A stretch of DNA of 64,000 nucleotides from Streptomyces leeuwenhoekii (GTDB taxonomy: Bacteria; Actinomycetota; Actinomycetes; Streptomycetales; Streptomycetaceae), in NCBI RefSeq assembly GCF_001013905.1, contig NZ_LN831790.1:7082001-7146000 (forward strand), written 5' to 3'. Positions within the stretch are counted from its first letter, which is position 1. Each line of letters begins with the position of its first letter. The notes under the pieces were generated by a model. The model worked only from the letters and a program-made list of their open reading frames with translations. It did not search any database and was not told where the DNA came from. This document shows positions 1 to 9,140 of the stretch, one piece after another. Both the position numbers and the translations under genes were made by a program.

Positions 1-572
1 CCGAGTCGATCTTCCGCCAGTTGCGGCTGGAGCGGTTCCCGGAACCGGCCTGGATCGTCGCCACGGCCGGCACCGGCGGCACCTCCGCGACGCTGGCCCG
101 CTACGTCCACTACATGCAGTACGACACCCGCATCTGTGTCGCCGACCCGGAGAACTCCTGCTTCTTCGACGGCTGGACGACCGGCGACCCCGACGTCACC
201 TGCGACTGCGGGTCCCGCATTGAGGGCATCGGACGGCCGCGGATGGAGCCGAGCTTCGTGCCCGGCGCGATCGACCGGATGATGAAGGTGCCGGACGCGG
301 CGAGCGTGGCGGCCGTACGGGCCCTGGAGCGGGCCATCGGCCGCAAGGCGGGCGGCTCGACCGGCACCGGGCTGTGGAGCGCCCTGAAGATCGTCGCCGA
401 GATGGTGGCCGAGGGCCGCCGGGGCAGTGTGGTGACGCTGCTGTGCGACCCGGGGGACCGGTACCTCGACAAGTACTACTCCGACCGGTGGCTGGCCGAA
501 CAGGGCCTGGACATCGCGCCGTACGCGGCGGCGATCGAGTCGCTGCTGGAGACCGGCGTCTGGCCCCGCTGA
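1..572 (+). CDS. PLP-dependent cysteine synthase family protein (C-terminal part)
   Basis: The gene enters from the left edge with frame open from base 3, so only about 189 C-terminal residues are visible. The text AGTGGTSATLARYVHY followed by RICVADPENSCFFDGW resembles the phosphate-binding glycine loop and central core of fold-type II PLP enzymes of the cysteine synthase/cystathionine beta-synthase family. GLWSALKIVAEM and GSVVTLLCDPGDRYLDKYY match the C-terminal region, including the serine/aspartate region that contacts the PLP pyridine. The lysine that binds PLP would lie upstream of the window. The next gene converges from the other strand 31 bp away. The exact substrate (O-acetylserine, or another beta-substituted amino acid) cannot be decided from this fragment. 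Confidence 0.85.
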   Translation, partial: ESIFRQLRLERFPEPAWIVATAGTGGTSATLARYVHYMQYDTRICVADPENSCFFDGWTTGDPDVTCDCGSRIEGIGRPRMEPSFVPGAIDRMMKVPDAASVAAVRALERAIGRKAGGSTGTGLWSALKIVAEMVAEGRRGSVVTLLCDPGDRYLDKYYSDRWLAEQGLDIAPYAAAIESLLETGVWPR

Positions 573-603
573 CACGTCACGGGGCGGCGGGCGGCGCCGC
601 CCC

Positions 604-1467
604 TCAGGCGGGCTCGCGGTCCGCGTCCCCGCCGTCCCCGCCGAGCCCGGTGTCCTCGCCCAGCTCCCCGGCGACGACCACCCGCAGATGCTCGGCCATC
701 TCCGCACGCGCCTCGGCCGGCAGCCCCGCGTCGGTCACCAGGGTGTCGACCTGCTCCAGCTTCGCGAAGGAACTCAGGCCCACCACACCCCACTTGGTGT
801 GGTCGGCGACCACCACCACCCGGCGGGCCGACCGCACCAGCCGGCGGTTGGTCTCCGCCTCCGCCAGGTTCGGCGTCGACAGCCCCGCCTCCACCGATAT
901 GCCGTGCACCCCGAGGAACAGCACGTCGAAGTGGAGCGCCGCGATCGCCTGGTCGGCCACCGGGCCCACCAGCGAGTCGGACGGCGTGCGCACCCCGCCG
1001 GTCAGCACCACGGTGGCCGCGCCCGGCCGCGCGCCCGAGGTGCGCTGCGCCGCGTGGAAGACATCGGCCACCCGCACCGAGTTGGTGACGACCGTCAGGT
1101 CCGGCACGTCGAGCAGCCGGTGCGCCAGGGCGTACGTCGTCGTCCCGCCCGACAGCGCGATCGCCGCGCCCGGCACGACCAGCTCGGCCGCGGCCCGCGC
1201 GATGTCCTCCTTGGCGGTCTGCTCCAGACCCGACTTGGCCTCGAACCCCGGTTCGTGGGTGCTCGCCTCGACCACCGGCACCGCGCCCCCGTGCACCTTC
1301 TCCAGCACACCCTGCCGGGCCAGCGCGTCCAGATCGCGGCGGACCGTCATGTCCGACACCCCGAGCCGCCGGGTCAGCTCGTTGACCCGGACACCGCCCC
1401 GGCGGCGGACCTCGTCCAGGATCAGGGCGCGCCGCTGCTCCGCGAGGAGGTTCTGATTCTCGCTCAC
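604..1467 (-). CDS. DeoR-family transcriptional repressor
   Basis: 287 residues. The N-terminus has the DeoR helix-turn-helix (about residues 9-62: RRALILDEVRRRGG, VSDMTVRRDLDALARQG, then VHGGAV). The C-terminal DeoRC sensor domain carries SGGTTTYALA, TNSVRVADV and VVVADHTKWGVV, the phosphosugar-binding pocket of the family. I chose the GTG at 1467 because the protein then begins SENQNLLAEQR, directly before the HTH, and a purine-rich GGGAG lies just upstream. An in-frame extension to 1629 is low-complexity and unlikely. DeoR proteins usually repress a sugar or nucleoside catabolic operon in response to a phosphorylated intermediate. No such operon adjoins this gene, so the target is unknown. 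Confidence 0.9.
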   Translation of the reverse strand: MSENQNLLAEQRRALILDEVRRRGGVRVNELTRRLGVSDMTVRRDLDALARQGVLEKVHGGAVPVVEASTHEPGFEAKSGLEQTAKEDIARAAAELVVPGAAIALSGGTTTYALAHRLLDVPDLTVVTNSVRVADVFHAAQRTSGARPGAATVVLTGGVRTPSDSLVGPVADQAIAALHFDVLFLGVHGISVEAGLSTPNLAEAETNRRLVRSARRVVVVADHTKWGVVGLSSFAKLEQVDTLVTDAGLPAEARAEMAEHLRVVVAGELGEDTGLGGDGGDADREPA

Positions 1468-1763
1468 GTACGCTCCCGGTCCTTTCGCCTCAAGTCGCCC
1501 AAAACCCGCCCGGCACGCTCGGCGAACCTGCCCCCACGAGGACGTTCTCCCGGCTCCGGCGCGCGGCGTCCCATCCTCGCACGCCTGCTCGCCGGGTGCG
1601 CCACCACCTGCCCGACGCTCACCGGTCACTCAGGTCTCACCCGTGCGTCGCTCGTGCCACGGATCGGGGAAATTCCGTGACGAGGGGTGTACACCGCCCG
1701 CCGAGCGGAGATCCTGTGCCCGCACGGACACGGCCGACGGCACGTCACGGGGGATCACACACA

Positions 1764-4133
1764 GTGGAACGAGCACAGGAACAGGCCGCGGCGGGCGGGC
1801 AGGACGGCTCCGCCCCACCGCGCACGCCGACCGGAACGGCACTGGAACTCCTGGTCCACGGAGTCGGCGGCACCACACCCGACGCCATGCTGGACGATCC
1901 GCGGACCGTGCGCGTCACCGGCGACGACGTCGCCGCCGTCTTCCGGCGGGCCGAGGACGCCGACGCCGAATCGCGGCCGGGGGACTACCAGGGGCGGCCG
2001 GTGCCCGAGGCGTACGTCTGGTGCAATCTGACCTCCGGCAACGGCACCCGCGCCCTGTGGCTGCTGCTCCTGCCGTTCATGGTGGTCAACCTCGCCCACT
2101 GGATGCGGCCCCCCGCACACGGCCGGATCCGCATGCTCCGCCTCTACGGGCTGCTGGTCCGGCTCACCGGCCTGACCCTGACGGTGCTGCTGGTCGCGGC
2201 GGCCTGCGAAGTCGCCCTGGACCTGGCGGCCTGGCAGTGCGCGGGCACGCGCGCGTGCGCCGAACGGCACTCCTGGCTCGGCTTCCTGTCGCCCACCGTC
2301 TCCGGAGGCGGCTGGTGGAGCCTGCCCGGCCGCCGGCTCGCCCTCGCCGCCGTGGTGCCCGCCGCCCTCACCGGCCTGCTGTGGTTCCTGTCGCTGCGCA
2401 CCTGGAGCGCGTACGAGTCCCAGCAGCCGCTGGACCGCGCCGCCGAGCCCGGCGAGGACCCCGGCCGCACCGCGCTGGGCCGGCCCGGATTCTGGTACGG
2501 GCGCCGCCTGGTGGCCCGGCTGCGCGCGGCGCACACCGCCGCGGCGCTCCTGACGGTCGCCGCCGCGGTCGCGGCCCCCGCCGCGCGCTTCGACCGCGGA
2601 CCCGGCGGCCCCGCGCCGCTCGACGCCCTCGGGTGGGCGCTGACCGCGGCCGTCGCCGTCTGCGCCGCCGCCGTGGTCGGGGCGGTGTGCCGGCGGGGCC
2701 GCAGCGAGCGGCGCCTGGACCGGGACCTCGACGTGCGGCTCGTGCGACGGCTGCCGCTCGCCGCGCTGGCCCTGCTGGTCCTCGCCCTGCTGTACGCCGG
2801 GTGGGAACGCCCGGCGTGGGTGTCGGACGGGCGGCTGCCCGGCGACACGGCCTTCGGCGGCGTCACCCTCGTGCAGGGCCTGCTCGTGGTCGCCCTCGGC
2901 GTGGTCGCCCATCTGCTCCACCGCACCCACCCCGACCGCCGCGCCGCCATGCGCGGCCTCGGCGGACCCGCCGTCGCCATGCTGGCCTGCGCGCTCGGCG
3001 GGGTGATGTCCGGCGGTGTCGCCCAGCGGGTGTCGGACTGGCTCGACGGCACCGGCGCGGCCATCGACGGGCCGCCGGTCCTGCTCACCTGGCAGGCGTC
3101 CGTGATCCCGCTGCTGCTGGTGGTGCTCCTCGCGCTGTTCGCCTGGCTCGCCCACCGCGCCTGGCGGCTGGCCCGCGCCGAACGGGCCGCCGTGGCACGC
3201 GACTACCCCGGCGAGCCCGGCGACACCGAGCGGACCCGACGCATCGCCCGCGCCCGGGCGATGGCCGCCCTCACCGACCGGGGCCCCCGCATCATCGCCG
3301 TCGTCGCCACCACCACCCTGCTGCTGGGCCTCGGCGCGCTCGCCGGCGCCCTGGCGACCGGCCGGACCCCCGCCGGCGCCGCCACCGACGCACCGGCCTT
3401 CGTCCGCGGCGCCGCCGAGACGGCCCAGGCCCTGGGCTCGTGGCTGATCGGACTCGGCTTCGTCCTGCTCGTCACCTGCGGCCGCCGCGCCTACAAGGAC
3501 GCCTCCGCCCGGCGCACCATCGGCATCCTGTGGGACGTGGGCACCTTCTGGCCGCGCGCCGCCCACCCCTTCGCGCCGCCCTGCTACGCCGAGCGTGCGG
3601 TGCCGGACCTGACCTGGCGCATGGCGACCTGGACACGGGCGCACGGCGGGCGGCTGGTCATCTCCGGGCACTCCCAGGGCAGCGTCCTCGCCGCCGCCGC
3701 TGCCTGGCAGCTCGCCACCGCCGAACGCAAGCGGGTCGCCCTCCTGACGTACGGCTCCCCGCTGGAGCGTCTGTACGGCCGCTGGTTCCCCGCCCACTTC
3801 GGCCCCGACGCGCTCGGCTCCCTGCACAGGGACGTCGACTGCTGGCGCAACCTGTACCGGCTCACCGACCCCATCGGCGGGCCGGTGGGGCTGCCCGGCG
3901 ACCGCGGTCCCGCGGTGGACCGGGAGCCCCTGAAGGACCCCCTGGCCTACGGCCGCACCGAAGCCCACCCGCTGCCCGGTCCCATCCTCGGCCACTCCGA
4001 CTACCAGGCGGACCCGGCCTTCGCCGAGGAACGGCAGCGGCTGCTGGCCCGGCTGCGCCCGGAGGTGCCGGCGCCGCGCCACACCGGGACGGAACCCGTA
4101 CCCGGAGCGGACGGCGGCCCTCAGAGCTGTTAG
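1764..4133 (+). CDS. Multi-pass membrane protein with alpha/beta-hydrolase signature
   Basis: 789 residues from the GTG at 1764, chosen because GGGGGA lies about 10 bases upstream and the N-terminus becomes VERAQEQAAAG. ELLVHGVGGTTP (His32-Gly33) resembles the oxyanion-loop strand of lipase-like hydrolases, and ISGHSQGSVLAAAAAW carries a nucleophile-elbow GHSQG with Ser637. Between them lie about 580 residues with roughly eight or more hydrophobic helices, for example ALWLLLLPFMVVNLA, LTVLLVAAACEVAL, LLVVALGVVAHLL and LLLVVLLALFAWLA. It is therefore a membrane-anchored candidate esterase or lipase whose fold seems split by a membrane region. Related large hypothetical proteins are common in Streptomyces. 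Substrate unknown. Its 3' end overlaps the convergent neighbour by 4 bp. Confidence 0.75.
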   Translation: MERAQEQAAAGGQDGSAPPRTPTGTALELLVHGVGGTTPDAMLDDPRTVRVTGDDVAAVFRRAEDADAESRPGDYQGRPVPEAYVWCNLTSGNGTRALWLLLLPFMVVNLAHWMRPPAHGRIRMLRLYGLLVRLTGLTLTVLLVAAACEVALDLAAWQCAGTRACAERHSWLGFLSPTVSGGGWWSLPGRRLALAAVVPAALTGLLWFLSLRTWSAYESQQPLDRAAEPGEDPGRTALGRPGFWYGRRLVARLRAAHTAAALLTVAAAVAAPAARFDRGPGGPAPLDALGWALTAAVAVCAAAVVGAVCRRGRSERRLDRDLDVRLVRRLPLAALALLVLALLYAGWERPAWVSDGRLPGDTAFGGVTLVQGLLVVALGVVAHLLHRTHPDRRAAMRGLGGPAVAMLACALGGVMSGGVAQRVSDWLDGTGAAIDGPPVLLTWQASVIPLLLVVLLALFAWLAHRAWRLARAERAAVARDYPGEPGDTERTRRIARARAMAALTDRGPRIIAVVATTTLLLGLGALAGALATGRTPAGAATDAPAFVRGAAETAQALGSWLIGLGFVLLVTCGRRAYKDASARRTIGILWDVGTFWPRAAHPFAPPCYAERAVPDLTWRMATWTRAHGGRLVISGHSQGSVLAAAAAWQLATAERKRVALLTYGSPLERLYGRWFPAHFGPDALGSLHRDVDCWRNLYRLTDPIGGPVGLPGDRGPAVDREPLKDPLAYGRTEAHPLPGPILGHSDYQADPAFAEERQRLLARLRPEVPAPRHTGTEPVPGADGGPQSC

Positions 4134-6571
4134 GGCAGGTCCTCGGCGTAGAGAAGGGTCAGGTCGTCCGTGCTGGGATCCTCCACCTGGGCGACCCGGC
4201 TCGCATGCCGCTCCACCATCGCCTCGAAGGTCTGCCGGGCGGTGCGGCCGTTGCCGAACGCGGGCCCCTTGGGAAGCGCCGTGAAGTACCGCAGCAGCGC
4301 CTCGGCCGCGCCGGGCGCCAGCCGGTACTCGTGCTCCACCGCCTGCTGCTCCACGATCCGCAGCAGCTCCTCGGGTCCGTAGTCGCCGAAGGTGATGGTC
4401 CGTGAGAAGCGGGAGGCGACACCCGGGTTGACGGACAGGAACCGCTCCATCTCCGCCGTGTAGCCCGCGACGATCACCACGACGGCGTCCCGGTGGTCCT
4501 CCATCAGCTTCACCAGCGTGTCGATGGCCTCCTTGCCGAAGTCCCGCCCGGCGTCCTCCGGGGACAGCGCGTACGCCTCGTCGATGAACAGCACGCCGCC
4601 GCGCGCCCGTTCGAACGCCTCCTGGGTGCGGATCGCCGTGGACCCGATGTGCTCGCCCACCAGGTCGACGCGGGACACCTCGACGAGATGGCCCTTCTCC
4701 AGGACGCCGAGCGAGGCGAGGATCTCGCCGTACAGCCGGGCGACCGTGGTCTTGCCGGTGCCGGGGGAGCCGGTGAAGACCAGATGGCGCTTGACCGAGG
4801 CCGCCTTCAGCCCGGCGCGCTGCCGGCGCCGGCCCACCTCGATCATGTCGGTCAGGGCCCGCACCTCGCGCTTGACGCTCTCCAGGCCCACCAGCGCGTC
4901 CAGTTCACCGAGCACGTCCTTCGACGTCCGCGCCGGCCGCTCGGGCGGCGCGGCGGCGACCGGCGGCTCCGGCTCGGCCGCGGGCGGCCCGCTCGGCGAC
5001 CCCAGCAGGCCGGGGGATCCGGCGGGTGGCCGGCTCACCGTCTGCACCGCCGTCTCGCGGGCCGTGTGCGCCCGCAGGCCGCCGCTCTCGTCGCTGGTGC
5101 AGTCCTCGACGACGGGGCCCGCCTCCACACTCGCGCCGGGCCCGCCGTCCGCGAACTCGTACCCGCCGCGCGCGCACCGCTCCGTGCGGCACCGCCGCAG
5201 CGTCGTACGGCAGCCGTCGATCACATGGAACCCGTACCCGCCGCTGCCGGTCACCCGGCAGTTCAGGAAGCTGCCGCGCCCTCCCGCGGACACGTAGAAA
5301 CCGGCTTCCGAGGGGGAATCGACCGTGCAGCGCTCGACGGTGGGGTCGGCGCCCTTGGTGACGATCACGCCGGTCTGGGTGCCGTCCAGGGTGCAGTTGG
5401 CCAGCGTGCCGCCGCTGCCGTGGTCCCGGAACCAGGCCCCCGTCGCCGCGTCGCGGATCCGGCAGTCGTCGAGCTGCGCGGTGGCGCCGTCGCTCACCGA
5501 CACGGCCGTGTTGCGGACCTGGAACAGGTCGCTGTCGACGACGTCCGCGCGGGAGCCGCGGTCCAGGACGAACAGGGCGTCCGGCACGTCGTGCACCCGG
5601 CAGGAGTCCAGGACCGCCGTGGCGCCGTCGCTGACCCAGACCGCCGGGTAGTCGCCGGTGCTGTCGAAGATCTCGCACTGGTTGGCGTCCACCCGCGTGC
5701 CCGGGTCCCACACCGACAGGCCGTTGCGCCCGAACTGCCGCACGCTGGTGCGGGTGAGCGTCAGGACGGAGCGGGAGCGCAGGTCGACCGCGTTCTCCGG
5801 GATGTCGTGGATACGGCAGTCGGCGAGCGTGAGCACGGCGTCGGTGTCGAGCGTGACGCCGTCGGCGGTGGTGCGGTGCACATCGCAGTCGGTCAGATGC
5901 GCGGTGGCGCGGCCGGCGACCTGCACGCCGCTGCCCCGCACCTCGTAGATCTCGCAGCCCACCGCCTCCAGGGCGGAGGTCTCGCCCGTCACCGTCAGCC
6001 CCGAACCCGCGGCGTGGTGGACGCGGCACCGCTCCAGCCGGGGATGCCCACCGGTGCGCACCGCGACGCCCGCCTGGCCCGCCGCGACGACCTCGCACTC
6101 CTCGAACACGCCGCCCCCGCCGTCGAGGACGGCGACACCGACCCCCGCCGGGTTGTCGACCGTGCAGTGCCGCACCGTCGGCCGGGCACCGCCGCGCACC
6201 TCGATCCCGGCCGCCGACCGCGTGACGACCCGCACACCGGACAGTTCCGGTGTGCCGTCCTCGATCAGCACGGCGGGGGCCGCCGCGTCCTGCCCCTCCA
6301 CGTGCAGGTCCCGCACCACCGCCGAGGCGCGCACGGTCAGCGGCACCCCGTCCACCGGCGCGATCCGCACCGATCCGTGGCCTCCCTCGGGGGCGCGCAG
6401 GGTGACCGCCCGCTGGACGACGAGGTTCTCCCGGTAGGTCCCGGGAGCGACGGTGAGGACGTCACCGTCGGCCGCGGCCTCCAGGGCGGCGGCGAGCGAT
6501 GCGTACTCACCCGTGCGGCGCCGCCACCGCGACGTGCCGGTGTGCGTCACCTGGACCGTGCCCTGTGCCAT
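4130..6571 (-). CDS. Right-handed beta-helix / CbxX-type AAA+ ATPase fusion
   Basis: 813 residues in two parts. Residues about 20-480 are a right-handed parallel beta-helix of the pectate-lyase/NosD type: some 18 imperfect rungs rich in V-x-DC-x-V/I (CEIYEVRGSGVQV, CDVHRTTADGVTL, CRIHDIPENAVDL), and the start EYASLAAALEAAADGD is typical of such domains. After a Pro/Ala linker (about 510-545), residues 555-810 form a CbxX/CfqX (SpoVK-like) AAA+ domain: Walker A GSPGTGKTT with Lys607, Walker B VLFIDEAYAL near 660, sensor-1 VIVAGY, arginine finger NPGVASRFSR. Actinobacterial relatives include EccA-like chaperones of type VII secretion, but no ESX genes are near. The beta-helix may recognise a polymer or partner that the ATPase remodels. 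Target unknown. Confidence 0.85.
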   Translation of the reverse strand: MAQGTVQVTHTGTSRWRRRTGEYASLAAALEAAADGDVLTVAPGTYRENLVVQRAVTLRAPEGGHGSVRIAPVDGVPLTVRASAVVRDLHVEGQDAAAPAVLIEDGTPELSGVRVVTRSAAGIEVRGGARPTVRHCTVDNPAGVGVAVLDGGGGVFEECEVVAAGQAGVAVRTGGHPRLERCRVHHAAGSGLTVTGETSALEAVGCEIYEVRGSGVQVAGRATAHLTDCDVHRTTADGVTLDTDAVLTLADCRIHDIPENAVDLRSRSVLTLTRTSVRQFGRNGLSVWDPGTRVDANQCEIFDSTGDYPAVWVSDGATAVLDSCRVHDVPDALFVLDRGSRADVVDSDLFQVRNTAVSVSDGATAQLDDCRIRDAATGAWFRDHGSGGTLANCTLDGTQTGVIVTKGADPTVERCTVDSPSEAGFYVSAGGRGSFLNCRVTGSGGYGFHVIDGCRTTLRRCRTERCARGGYEFADGGPGASVEAGPVVEDCTSDESGGLRAHTARETAVQTVSRPPAGSPGLLGSPSGPPAAEPEPPVAAAPPERPARTSKDVLGELDALVGLESVKREVRALTDMIEVGRRRQRAGLKAASVKRHLVFTGSPGTGKTTVARLYGEILASLGVLEKGHLVEVSRVDLVGEHIGSTAIRTQEAFERARGGVLFIDEAYALSPEDAGRDFGKEAIDTLVKLMEDHRDAVVVIVAGYTAEMERFLSVNPGVASRFSRTITFGDYGPEELLRIVEQQAVEHEYRLAPGAAEALLRYFTALPKGPAFGNGRTARQTFEAMVERHASRVAQVEDPSTDDLTLLYAEDLP

Positions 6572-6799
6572 GGCGTTGCTCTGCCCCCACCTCGTCGTAC
6601 TGCTGGCTCGTTCGCCGTCGGGGCGGCCCGGCCGGACCGGGACCGCGACCGTGCCCGGCCCCGCGGGCCGTCGCGCGCTGGCGCTCCCGGACCCGGCGCG
6701 CCCCTGTGGCTGTCTTATGCGCGGGTCGTTGCCGAAAGCGGTTCGGCCGGTCCACCGTAGCGTGCGCGCGTACGGTGGACGGACCGGAGTCGGCAGCCG

Positions 6800-7405
6800 T
6801 CAACTGCCGGTGCCGGTCCGGCCCCAGTCCGGGCCCACCCGGTCCCAGGCCCGGTCCAGGCGCGCGTACCGGCGGTGGACCATGCGCCAGACGACCAGGC
6901 GCCGGGCGGCCTCGACGCCTCCGGCCGCCACCAGCGCGGCACCGAACCCGGCGAGGACGGCGTGCGTGGCCGCGGTGGCGGAGTCCAGCGGGCGGGCCGC
7001 CATCCTGCCCTGGCCGTCCGTCCAGATACGGAACCGGTCGCCGGCCCGCGGGTCCTTCAGGCTCGTCGTCACCGCGCCCTGGCGCTCGGTGCCGTCCGGT
7101 GCGGTCCAGCTGGCGAGGACACGGGTGCGCAGGTCCTGGGCCGCGCCGGTCTCCGGGTCGATGTCGAGAGCCGCACGCTCCAGCTCCCGTACGACGGTGG
7201 CGGTCACCGGCTGCCGGGAGGCGTGCTGCTCCCGGACGGAGCGCTGCAGGGCGTCCTGGGCGGCCCCGCCCGCGAGCACACCGGCCACGGGCACCACCAG
7301 CAGCGTCAGCAGCAGGGCGGCGAGGGCCACCCACGCCTCGGCGAGGTCGGTCGCGCGGCACAGCGGGTTGTGCCGCCAGCGCCACAGTCCGCCGATCGCT
7401 CGCAC
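6800..7405 (-). CDS. Rv1733c-like two-helix membrane protein
   Basis: About 201 residues from the GTG at 7405, preceded by a G-rich GGAAGGGGG; a second GTG at 7414 and an upstream ATG at 7471 are possible. RWRHNPLCRATDLAEAWVAL opens the protein and is followed by a helix (ALLLTLLVVPVAGVLAGGAA). A soluble domain of about 110 residues (VTATVVRELERA, LASWTAPDGTERQG, FRIWTDGQGRMAARP) precedes a second helix near the C-terminus (VLAGFGAALVAAGGVEAARRLV). This arrangement matches the Rv1733c family of actinobacterial membrane proteins, whose biochemical role is not known. The last residues, YARLDRAWDRVGPDW, are also characteristic. Confidence 0.75.
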   Translation of the reverse strand: MRAIGGLWRWRHNPLCRATDLAEAWVALAALLLTLLVVPVAGVLAGGAAQDALQRSVREQHASRQPVTATVVRELERAALDIDPETGAAQDLRTRVLASWTAPDGTERQGAVTTSLKDPRAGDRFRIWTDGQGRMAARPLDSATAATHAVLAGFGAALVAAGGVEAARRLVVWRMVHRRYARLDRAWDRVGPDWGRTGTGS

Positions 7406-7599
7406 CCTCCGCACCCCCTTCCCGCTGCGTGATACCCCTCGGCACAGCCGTCCACGAGCGGCACCCTCCACAAGAGAGCCACATCACCTGCCGGGTCGGC
7501 ACCCCTCTCGTGGCGGGACCTCTCATGAATTTTTCACACGACGCCAACGCGTGGGCTCCTGACCGGGTTCCCCGCGACCGGGCCCCGAGCGAGCTCGTG

Positions 7600-8424
7600 T
7601 CACCCGGCGACCTCGACCGGGTCGCCGACGCGGACCGTGCCGCGACGCAGGGGCACCAGATTCTGCCCGAAGACGAGCTTGCCGCCGATGCGCCGGTGAC
7701 GTCCGAGGGTGTGCAGAGGTTCCCGGCCGCGCCCGGCGCCGTCCTGGTCGGTGGTGGTCACCACGCACCGCCCGCACGGCTTGGCGACACGGAAGGCGAC
7801 CTCGCCGACGGTGACACGCGTCCAGCCGTCCTCGGCCCAGGCGGCGGTGCCCGACACCACCAGATTCGGCCGGAAGCGGTTCATGGGCAGCGGCCCCTCG
7901 GCCGCGTGTTCGCCCTCGCCTATCAGGGAGTTGAGGGCGTCGAGGGAGGCCGTCGTCGTGAGCAGCAGCGGATAACCGTCGGCGAAGGAGACGGTCTCGC
8001 CCGGCCGCGCGTACCGCGGGTCGACGGGCCGGCGCGTGGCCGGGTCGTCCAGGTACACCAGCCGTACGTCCGCGCCGAGATAGGTGCTGCACCAGGCGTG
8101 CGCGGCCGCGTCCCCGGCCGGGACGGCCTCGACCCTGTCACCGAAGATCTCCACCGTGACGGTGCTCCCCGCGAGCGGCACCGGCACCGTCAGCGCTTCC
8201 ATCCCGGGCGCGGACAGCCGGACGCCGCCGGGCAGGAGCCCGGCGGCGGCCAGAGCGAGGCGCGGCTGCTGCCGCTGGGTGACGACCTTTCCCCCGTCGT
8301 CGATCAGCACCCAGCGGCGGTCTCCGGCCAACCCCCAGGGCTCCACGGCGGCCTCCTGGACCGCCAGGCCCCGGAACGCCTTGACCGGATGGACGTGAAT
8401 CGACTGCAGTCGCGCGTTCCCCAT
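7600..8424 (-). CDS. MOSC domain protein (YcbX-like)
   Basis: 274 residues. An N-terminal MOSC-associated beta barrel (LQSIHVHPVKAFRGLAV, GLAGDRRWVLID) is followed by the MOSC domain proper: DGYPLLLTTTASLDALN, NRFRPNLVVSG, and the conserved cysteine region AKPCGRCVVTTTDQ (Cys217, Cys220). MOSC proteins bind the molybdenum cofactor through such a cysteine. The YcbX/mARC group reduces N-hydroxylated compounds with a redox partner. No ferredoxin domain is fused here, unlike in E. coli YcbX. The ATG at 8424 is the only sensible start. The gene reads as a stand-alone unit. Confidence 0.88.
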   Translation of the reverse strand: MGNARLQSIHVHPVKAFRGLAVQEAAVEPWGLAGDRRWVLIDDGGKVVTQRQQPRLALAAAGLLPGGVRLSAPGMEALTVPVPLAGSTVTVEIFGDRVEAVPAGDAAAHAWCSTYLGADVRLVYLDDPATRRPVDPRYARPGETVSFADGYPLLLTTTASLDALNSLIGEGEHAAEGPLPMNRFRPNLVVSGTAAWAEDGWTRVTVGEVAFRVAKPCGRCVVTTTDQDGAGRGREPLHTLGRHRRIGGKLVFGQNLVPLRRGTVRVGDPVEVAG

Positions 8425-8463
8425 GGGGTCATCCTGCCAGGAGGCACCGACAGCCCGGGTGGA

Positions 8464-8898
8464 TCAGTACCCGCCGTACTGCTGCTGGTTGTAGTACGGG
8501 TCCTGATACGGCGCGGGCGCGGGCCGCGGCGCAGCGGGACGCATCGCCTCGTACCCCGCGGGGGCGGGCGCCGCCGGGCGCGGCGGCTGCGGGCCGGGAT
8601 AGCCGCGCGGCGCGGTGGCCTGCTGCGGGATGTACGGGGCGGGCGCCTGCTGCAGCGGAGCGTGCTGCGGCGCCTGCTGCGGATAACCGTGGACGGGCTG
8701 GGACGGAGCCGCCGGGAGTGCGGGCATCGCCGACGGGAGCGCGGGCAACTGGCTGCCCGGCGCGTCGTACGCGGCCGGGACCCGGATCGGGGCGATCTGC
8801 GGGGTGCCCCGCTCGGCCACGAGCGAGTCGTAGATAGGGGTGTCCCGGAAGGAGGCGGAGTAGTAGCCGCCGCCATAGGTGGAGCGGGGGGAGGTCAT
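8464..8898 (-). CDS. Small Pro/Ala/Gln/Tyr-rich protein
   Basis: 144 residues. The N-terminus (MTSPRSTYGGGYYSASF, then DTPIYDSLVAERGTPQIAPI) looks conserved and ordered. The rest is low-complexity: repeats of APxPxGY, PQQAPQHAPLQQAP and a tail YQDPYYNQQQYGGY. I recall small Streptomyces proteins with this N-terminus and no assigned function. No signal peptide or membrane segment is visible. The disordered Tyr/Gln/Pro tail would suit a scaffold or condensate-forming protein, which is speculation. An AT-richer stretch lies just upstream and probably holds the promoter. Confidence 0.75.
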   Translation of the reverse strand: MTSPRSTYGGGYYSASFRDTPIYDSLVAERGTPQIAPIRVPAAYDAPGSQLPALPSAMPALPAAPSQPVHGYPQQAPQHAPLQQAPAPYIPQQATAPRGYPGPQPPRPAAPAPAGYEAMRPAAPRPAPAPYQDPYYNQQQYGGY

Positions 8899-9059
8899 GC
8901 CACCTAAGTTAAGCCCACGATGTGCTGGTTGGGGAGACCGATAAGAGGGTTGTTTTCCGCGCCCGCCGTGACGGGGGATCCTCAATAGGAGTGAACATGA
9001 ACAAAAATGGGCGTCCCGCCCGGCGATCTTCCGGTAATGGCCGTGTTTCGGGTGGGTTG

Positions 9060-9098
9060 CCGACGGCCCCCCGAAGGGCCTTTCCGGGCGGCCGTCGG
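9060..9098. terminator. GC-rich hairpin between two minus-strand genes
   Basis: CCGACGGCC at 9060-9068 pairs perfectly with GGCCGTCGG at 9090-9098. The 21-nt interval can form a smaller hairpin. It lies downstream of the glycosyltransferase stop (9141) and upstream of the small Pro-rich gene, so it probably ends the glycosyltransferase transcript. Confidence 0.55.
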
Positions 9099-9140
9099 AC
9101 GGGTGCCGCAGGGGGGAACGGCCCGGATGCGGCGCGGCGT

